A DNA stretch of 47,874 nt, taken from an uncultured Bacteroidota bacterium. Lineage in GTDB: Bacteria; Bacteroidota; Bacteroidia; Flavobacteriales; Flavobacteriaceae. Under the pieces are notes generated by a model. The model ran no database searches. It was not told the DNA's origin and was given only the letters and a program-made list of their open reading frames with translations. Shown piece after piece: positions 43,916-47,874 of the stretch (the first letter of the stretch is position 1; the number at the start of each line of letters is the position of its first letter). The stretch lies in assembly GCA_903842575.1 (NCBI GenBank), contig CAIMMM010000163.1, positions 1-47,874 of the forward strand, read 5' to 3'. Made by a program: the position numbers and the translations under genes.

Positions 43916-44618
43916 GATATTATAAAAAAACACTATGAAATCACTATTTTCGGTTTTATTAATTATCCTTATAAATCAGACAATCCTGTCGCAAAGTGAT
44001 TTAACTGATTTATCAAAAATTAAATTGTGTGAAACTAAAATTTCAGATTTTGAAGAACCTTTTACTATTGTTCCAGTTAAAGAATTAAATGAATGCTCAA
44101 ATGGAATTACAGCCTTAAAAATTCCTGGATACCAAAACAAAAGTGGTTTTGCTTTTTCTTCATACGAAAACGTTACATTTCAAATTCATTTAGCAGATAG
44201 TACTGTTTATAAAATAATTTTGAATAAGGATTTTAAAGGTTATCTAACAGATGGAAAATATATAGATTTGACAACTCTTAAAGCAAAAGATATCAAATAT
44301 AAAGATTCTTTATATTGGTTTAAAGAAGGTTGTTCAGAATATTTAGGATTAGGATATAAAAATTTTAAGTTTCATATTAAACAAGATAAATCAATTTTAT
44401 CTGAAAATACAATTAATCAAAAATTATACAGCGAAAAAAATATCGAAATTGTAACAATAGAAAGTAATTGTTATAAACGAGAATAATAACATCTGCTAAC
44501 AGCCGTTTCAAGAAACTGCGAAATATCCGGTAAATTCATATTTTCCTTTCGCTAGTTTTTTTATCTTAGCCGAGAGTACGCAGATACGAAGTTCGCTGCT
44601 TCTTGAAGCGGCGGAACG
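43910..44618 (+). mobile_element. Integron-like cassette 2 (709 bp)
   Basis: The unit runs from TTAGCAGAT to the G at 44618. GTTAGCAGAT at its start is the exact reverse complement of ATCTGCTAAC at the left end of its attC-like site. It holds one gene in the same direction. Confidence 0.8.
43935..44486 (+). CDS. Cassette-encoded secreted protein of unknown function
   Basis: Protein of 183 residues with an N-terminal signal peptide (about 1-19, LFSVLLIILINQTILSQ) and no further membrane segment. The mature part is rich in Lys, Ile and Thr, with four Cys, and shows no recognised domain. HLADSTVYKIILNKDFKGYL and YWFKEGCSEYLGLGYKNFKF are noticeable phrases. It starts 25 bp after the cassette boundary and ends 7 bp before the attC-like site, the compact arrangement expected of a one-gene cassette. 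Confidence 0.8.
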   Translation: MKSLFSVLLIILINQTILSQSDLTDLSKIKLCETKISDFEEPFTIVPVKELNECSNGITALKIPGYQNKSGFAFSSYENVTFQIHLADSTVYKIILNKDFKGYLTDGKYIDLTTLKAKDIKYKDSLYWFKEGCSEYLGLGYKNFKFHIKQDKSILSENTINQKLYSEKNIEIVTIESNCYKRE

Positions 44619-44624
44619 TTATAG
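44494..44624 (+). repeat. attC-like recombination site 2 (131 bp)
   Basis: TGCTAAC-A is followed by a 21-nt arm (44502-44522, starting GCCGTTTCAAGAA). The inverted partner is at 44592-44612, then GGAAC and G^TTATAG (44618-44624). 18 of 21 arm positions pair, with breaks at positions 5, 14 and 16. It is nearly identical to site 3 in the centre (TTTCCTTTCGCTAG and CTTAGCCGAGAGTACGCAG). Confidence 0.82.
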
Positions 44625-45074
44625 CTGATGGCTCAGTTGGAAAATTCACAAATGAATTTACTCAGGAAAAACGAATTGTGAAACCGAAAATTGAACTAAA
44701 TAGATTTTTTAAAGTATGCCAAAATAGGAGTTTTAAAATCGCCAGTTTTAAAAGTAATTTATCGAGCGAAGCTCGATTTTTTTTTACTTATTTAGTGAAT
44801 TTTTGAAAAAGTTGAAATTGAAAAAAAATTGACCACTCGCCTACTTAAATAAGTTGGATTAAATAGATTTTTGAATGTTTTAGGTTGATTTGGATTGGAA
44901 TATTGGAATACGATAATTTTGTCTGCTTATGTTTGTGTTTCGCCACCAGCCATAACAGCCGTTTCAAGAAACTGCGAAATATGTAGTAAAATTCTATTTT
45001 CCTTTCGCTAGTTTTTTTATCTTAGCCGAGAGTACGCAGTTACGAAGTTCGCAGCTTCTTGAAGCGGCGGAACG
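44619..45074 (+). mobile_element. Integron-like cassette 3 (456 bp), no recognisable gene
   Basis: The unit runs from TTATAGCTGATGG to the G at 45074. Its start (GTTATAGCTGATGG) matches the reverse complement of the left end of its attC-like site at 12 of 14 positions. The 330 bp before the site contain no ATG-started frame longer than 17 codons on the plus strand, and only an intrinsic terminator is recognisable. It may be a decayed gene or encode an RNA. Confidence 0.75.
44761..44785 (+). terminator. Intrinsic terminator inside cassette 3
   Basis: ATCGAGC-GAA-GCTCGAT is a perfect 7-bp stem with a stable GAA loop, followed by nine T. There is no coding gene before it in the cassette, so it could end a read-through transcript from cassettes 1-2 or a small RNA. 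Confidence 0.8.
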
Positions 45075-45080
45075 TTGTAC
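44950..45080 (+). repeat. attC-like recombination site 3 (131 bp)
   Basis: CCATAAC-A is followed by a 21-nt arm (44958-44978). The inverted partner is at 45048-45068, then GGAAC and G^TTGTAC (45074-45080). 19 of 21 arm positions pair, with breaks at 5 and 14, the same places as in sites 1 and 2. Confidence 0.82.
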
Positions 45081-45142
45081 CCAATGCTATTTGACGACCT
45101 CGTAAAATAGAAAACTTCAAAAAAAATCTAATTAAAAAATTA

Positions 45143-45183
45143 TTTGTCTGAACTTTTTTTATAAATTTGTCAAAACTTGACAA
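45143..45183 (+). promoter_or_regulatory. Promoter with operator palindrome before the controller gene
   Basis: TAAATTTG (45162-45169) fits the -7 element, with TTTG at 45143-45146 a somewhat close -33 (15 bp). The perfect palindrome TTGTCAA-AAC-TTGACAA (45167-45183) overlaps the -7 element and the expected transcription start, the position of an autoregulatory operator. Confidence 0.6.
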
Positions 45184-45202
45184 GTCTATAAATAAAAGTC
45201 AT

Positions 45203-45529
45203 ATGAAAGAAAGTTTTGGTAGTTATATAAAAAAGTTACGTGTTGAAAATAATTTGACACTAACTCAGCTTGCTGCTAAATTAGATTTAGATTCTGCAAA
45301 TTTGAGTAAAATTGAAAATGGCAAACGAGATTTTGATGAAAAAAGATTAGTATTATTATCTGATACTTTCAAGATCGAAATTGACGAATTAAAAAAAGAA
45401 TATTTTGGCGATTTCATTGCTCGAAAAATATATGATTCTAATTGTTCAGAAGAGATATTACTTGTAGCAGAAGAAAAAGTAAAATATCTACGTTCAATAA
45501 ATACTAAACAAATAAATTTAGATTTATGA
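45203..45529 (+). CDS. XRE-family HTH protein, probable R-M controller
   Basis: Protein of 108 residues from the ATG at 45203. A TTG-started frame from 45167 would run through the operator and is rejected. An XRE/Cro-type HTH spans about residues 5-65: FGSYIKKLRVENNLTLTQLA, then SANLSKIENGKRDFDEKRL. A C-terminal helical tail of about 40 residues follows. The ATGA overlap with the methyltransferase gene (4 bp) shows translational coupling. Similar HTH proteins precede many type II methyltransferases and time their expression, and the palindrome in its promoter supports autoregulation. The precise role is inferred from context. Confidence 0.85.
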   Translation: MKESFGSYIKKLRVENNLTLTQLAAKLDLDSANLSKIENGKRDFDEKRLVLLSDTFKIEIDELKKEYFGDFIARKIYDSNCSEEILLVAEEKVKYLRSINTKQINLDL

Positions 45530-46536
45530 GAAACGAAATAAATTACATTGACCTTTTTTCAGGTGCTGGTGGAATGTCATTAGGTTTTGACCAAGTTGGT
45601 TTTAATAATATTTTTTCAATAGATATTGAACCAAGATTTTGCGAAACTTATAAAACAAATTTCCCAAAACATAATCTTATCCAAAAAGATATTTCCAAAC
45701 TTTCCAATGAAGAAATAAAGTTATTAATCGGAAATCAAATTATTGATGTAATAATTGGCGGTCCACCTTGCCAAGGTTTCAGTATGGCTGGAAATATCGG
45801 AAGAAAATTTATTGATGATTCAAGAAATCAATTATTTAGAGAATTTGCTAGAATAGTTGAAATAGTTCAACCTAGTTATTTTGTTATGGAAAATGTTGCT
45901 AGACTTTTCACACACAATAAAGGAGAAACAAAAAAAGAAATTATTGCGCTTTTCAAAAAAATGAATTACAACGTTGATTGCAAAGTTGTAAATACAGCAG
46001 ATTTTGGAATTCCTCAAGTTAGAAATAGAGTTTTATTTATTGGAAATAGAATTTCCAATAATATTGTTTTTCCAACAAAAACAATTGATAAACCGATTTC
46101 AATTAAAGAAGCTATTGACAAACTTCCAAAACTTAAATCTGGAGAAAAATCAAAAATTCCTAATCATATTTCTATGAAACATTCAGAACAAATGCTTGAA
46201 AAAATGAAATATGTTTCAGATGGTGGAAATAGGAACGAAATTCCAGAATTAATAAGACCAAAAAGTGGTGATGTTAGAAAATATATAAGATACAAGAGTA
46301 CAGAACCTGCGGTTTGTGTAACTGGTGATATGAGAAAAATATTTCATTATTCACAAAACCGAGCATTGACAGTTAGAGAATTAGCAACGCTACAAACTTT
46401 TCCGTTAGATTTTATATTTAAAGGTTCTACAATTTCTCAACAACAACAAGTTGGAAATTCAGTTCCTCCAATTTTAGCAAAGGAAATTGCATTAACTATT
46501 AAAAAAATGATGAAAAATGATGAACAAATTTCCTAA
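45526..46536 (+). CDS. DNA (cytosine-5) methyltransferase
   Basis: C5 methyltransferase of 336 residues with all main motifs in order: motif I IDLFSGAGGMSLGF (8-21), IV GGPPCQGFSMAG with nucleophile Cys82, VI MENV (121-124), VIII DFGIPQVRNRVLFIG (Q164, R166, R168) and X QQQVGNSVPPILAKEI near the C terminus. The target-recognition region between VIII and IX is short (about 175-270), so the recognition sequence cannot be told. It overlaps the HTH gene by 4 bp and the adenine methyltransferase gene by 20 bp. Confidence 0.95.
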   Translation: MRNEINYIDLFSGAGGMSLGFDQVGFNNIFSIDIEPRFCETYKTNFPKHNLIQKDISKLSNEEIKLLIGNQIIDVIIGGPPCQGFSMAGNIGRKFIDDSRNQLFREFARIVEIVQPSYFVMENVARLFTHNKGETKKEIIALFKKMNYNVDCKVVNTADFGIPQVRNRVLFIGNRISNNIVFPTKTIDKPISIKEAIDKLPKLKSGEKSKIPNHISMKHSEQMLEKMKYVSDGGNRNEIPELIRPKSGDVRKYIRYKSTEPAVCVTGDMRKIFHYSQNRALTVRELATLQTFPLDFIFKGSTISQQQQVGNSVPPILAKEIALTIKKMMKNDEQIS

Positions 46537-47569
46537 AATAAATTTCATTGGCAATAAAGAAAAAATTGCTAAATGGATTACAGATTATTTTCCAAAAGAT
46601 GCCGAAAGTGTTTTTGATGCTTTTTCAGGTGGAAGTTCTGTAAGTTATCAGTCTAAAATGAAAGGATTAAAAGTAATTTCTAATGATATTTTAGAAATAA
46701 ACTATTTACTTTCTAAAGCTTTAATTGAAAATAATTCAACAAAACTTTCTTATGAAGATGTAGAATTAATATTTTCGGGAGAACCGAAAGAAGGGTTTAT
46801 GTTCAATCAATATTCAGAAGTTTATTTTTTTCCAAATGAATGTAAAGAACTTGATTTATATAGAGAAAATATAGAAAAATTAGATTCAGAGTATAAAAAA
46901 GCTTTAGCTTTAATTTTAATGCGTCGAGCAATGATTCGCAAAATGCCTTATTCTCGTTTTAATATCAATTGGGATAAAATCGTACAATTAAGAGACGAAA
47001 AGTACAGCTATGAAAAATATAAAAGAAAACGAGCTTATCACAATCAATCATTTAAATCGCATTTTATTGAAAACGTAAGTGAATACAACAGAGCAATTTT
47101 TGATAACCTTAAAGATAATTTATCAATAAATGATGATGTTTTTAATGTGCTTGATTCTGTTGAAGCTGATATAATTTATTTAGATCCTCCATACACAGGA
47201 ACAATGAATAACTATTTTGGCTTTTATGGTATGCTAGATGAGTATATTGTTGGGAAAAAATTGCAACCTTTTGAAAATAATTTTATTGATAAAAAAACTT
47301 CAATTGAATTGTTTGATAAATTATTTTCAAAATTAAGCAATTTCAAATATTGGTATTTAAGCTATAACAACTCATCGTATCCAACCAAAGAGCAACTTAT
47401 TGAACTTTTAGAGAAATATTCAAATAATGTTAAATTAGTTGAAAAACCACACGTCTATAAAATAACTGGTAAAGAGAATAAAAAGATAAATTTAGAATAT
47501 TTATTTATTGTAGAAAATACTAATTTAACATCCAAAAAAAAACATACTTATGAGCGAGCAGAATTATGA
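46517..47569 (+). CDS. DNA (adenine-N6) methyltransferase, D12 class
   Basis: Methyltransferase of 350 residues (an adjacent ATG would give 349). The order is that of the Dam/D12 class: motif X INFIGNKEKIAKWI at 8-21, motif I VFDAFSGGSSVSYQSKM at 32-48, an intervening recognition region, and motif IV IIYLDPPYTG with DPPY at 223-226. It overlaps both neighbours by 20 bp. A pair of m5C and m6A enzymes in one operon is known for type IIS systems with asymmetric targets such as HphI, where each enzyme protects one strand. Confidence 0.93.
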   Translation: MMNKFPKINFIGNKEKIAKWITDYFPKDAESVFDAFSGGSSVSYQSKMKGLKVISNDILEINYLLSKALIENNSTKLSYEDVELIFSGEPKEGFMFNQYSEVYFFPNECKELDLYRENIEKLDSEYKKALALILMRRAMIRKMPYSRFNINWDKIVQLRDEKYSYEKYKRKRAYHNQSFKSHFIENVSEYNRAIFDNLKDNLSINDDVFNVLDSVEADIIYLDPPYTGTMNNYFGFYGMLDEYIVGKKLQPFENNFIDKKTSIELFDKLFSKLSNFKYWYLSYNNSSYPTKEQLIELLEKYSNNVKLVEKPHVYKITGKENKKINLEYLFIVENTNLTSKKKHTYERAEL

Positions 47570-47874
47570 GGAATATTGGAGCATTACAAATGCTTTTACT
47601 GATTATAACGGTGATGGTTTTTTATCTACTTTAAGAATTTCTGTTGAGTTTATTGATGAATTTAAAAGTGAAGAGTACAGCTCTGAAAAATACACAAGGC
47701 TTCAGTTGAGAATTCAAAATATTATTGGTATTGATTTAATTTCAATCAGAAAAGCAATTAATCAATTAGTGAAAATGGGGTTTATAAATTCTTTTTTGGC
47801 TTCTTATCAAAAAGAATCATTAGAATATTTGAATGCCAAAACAAATCGAAAAAGAAATACATTACTTTCAAAAA
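47550..47874 (+). CDS. Partial gene after the methyltransferases, possible restriction endonuclease
   Basis: Open frame of 108 codons from the ATG at 47550, cut by the window end. It overlaps the adenine methyltransferase gene by 20 bp. The visible part begins SEQNYEEYWSITNAFTDYNG, followed by a helical region (RLQLRIQNIIGIDLISIRKA) and a Lys/Arg-rich stretch. No nuclease motif (PD-ExK, HNH, GIY-YIG) falls in this part. Only its place as the last gene in a controller and two-methyltransferase operon suggests an endonuclease. This is inference. Confidence 0.6.
   Translation, partial: MSEQNYEEYWSITNAFTDYNGDGFLSTLRISVEFIDEFKSEEYSSEKYTRLQLRIQNIIGIDLISIRKAINQLVKMGFINSFLASYQKESLEYLNAKTNRKRNTLLSK

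Larger units (their letters stand above)
45075..47874 (+). mobile_element. Integron-like cassette 4 with restriction-modification genes (incomplete)
   Basis: The unit starts at TTGTACCCA after site 3 and continues past the window end with no further attC-like site, so it exceeds 2.8 kb. It holds four overlapping plus-strand genes and its own promoter. If it is a true cassette, an attC-like site with a left end near TGGGTACAAC-AGCCG should follow the last gene. Confidence 0.6.

Noticed and set aside
44603..44806. 67-codon frame crossing the end of attC-like site 2 into cassette 3
   Set aside because: It has only a TTG start inside the recombination site, crosses the crossover point and its product resembles nothing coherent. 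It is probably chance or a decayed gene.
43785..45080. CRISPR array
   Set aside because: Only three repeats of 131 bp with gene-sized spacers and inverted-arm structure, and no cas genes. The pattern fits recombination sites, not CRISPR.
45167..45202. TTG start adding 12 residues to the HTH protein
   Set aside because: This stretch is the -7 element and operator palindrome. The ATG at 45203 gives the normal XRE start.

Overview
The window looks like a chromosomal segment of a Flavobacterium-type member of the Bacteroidota. The DNA is AT-rich, promoters match the TAnnTTTG -7 element, Shine-Dalgarno sites are weak or absent, and three secreted proteins end in type IX secretion (T9SS) C-terminal sorting domains. 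The fused BCKDH E1 alpha/beta and the GSCFA protein also fit this group. No species name can be supported from the sequence alone.

Layout. 1-9.4 kb (minus): hemL, a glucosaminidase/LysM lipoprotein, an ACC-deaminase/D-cysteine desulfhydrase-like PLP enzyme, three paralogous T9SS cargo genes (the middle one short) and a tail-fibre-like surface protein. 9.7-12.5 kb (plus): a small Cys-rich protein, urocanate hydratase and a DUF4136 lipoprotein. 12.5-29.1 kb (minus): a long one-directional block of a TetR regulator, phenylacetate genes paaE-A-B-C-D-G-H-I-J-Z-F, a PaaY-like hexapeptide protein, then BCKDH E2, branched-chain aminotransferase and BCKDH E1. PaaABCE epoxidises phenylacetyl-CoA, PaaG/Z isomerise and open the ring, and PaaF/H/J finish beta-oxidation. 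No phenylacetate-CoA ligase is present in the window. 29.3-41.4 kb: GSCFA protein, two lipoproteins, alaS, an M23 peptidase, a MerR regulator, LemA and two TPM-domain proteins, der (with a one-base frameshift), a small membrane protein and era.

41.4-47.9 kb is accessory DNA and the most interesting part. A 3' tRNA fragment marks a probable integration boundary. It is followed by a tyrosine recombinase with a complete catalytic set, a non-standard N-terminal domain and no visible IntI-type insertion. Directly after it lies an integron-like array of at least four units. Three 131-bp attC-like sites (43785-43915, 44494-44624, 44950-45080) end cassettes of 768, 709 and 456 bp. Each cassette's first bases are the reverse complement of the left end of its own attC-like site, as expected for elements that circularise and insert at G^TT. 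The fourth cassette runs off the window end and carries a controller-type HTH protein, an m5C methyltransferase, an N6-adenine methyltransferase and the start of a fourth gene: probably a whole type II restriction-modification system.

A second theme is short tandem and palindromic repeats scattered between genes of the 12-36 kb part. Several sit inside coding sequence, most clearly in the linkers of the BCKDH E2 protein.
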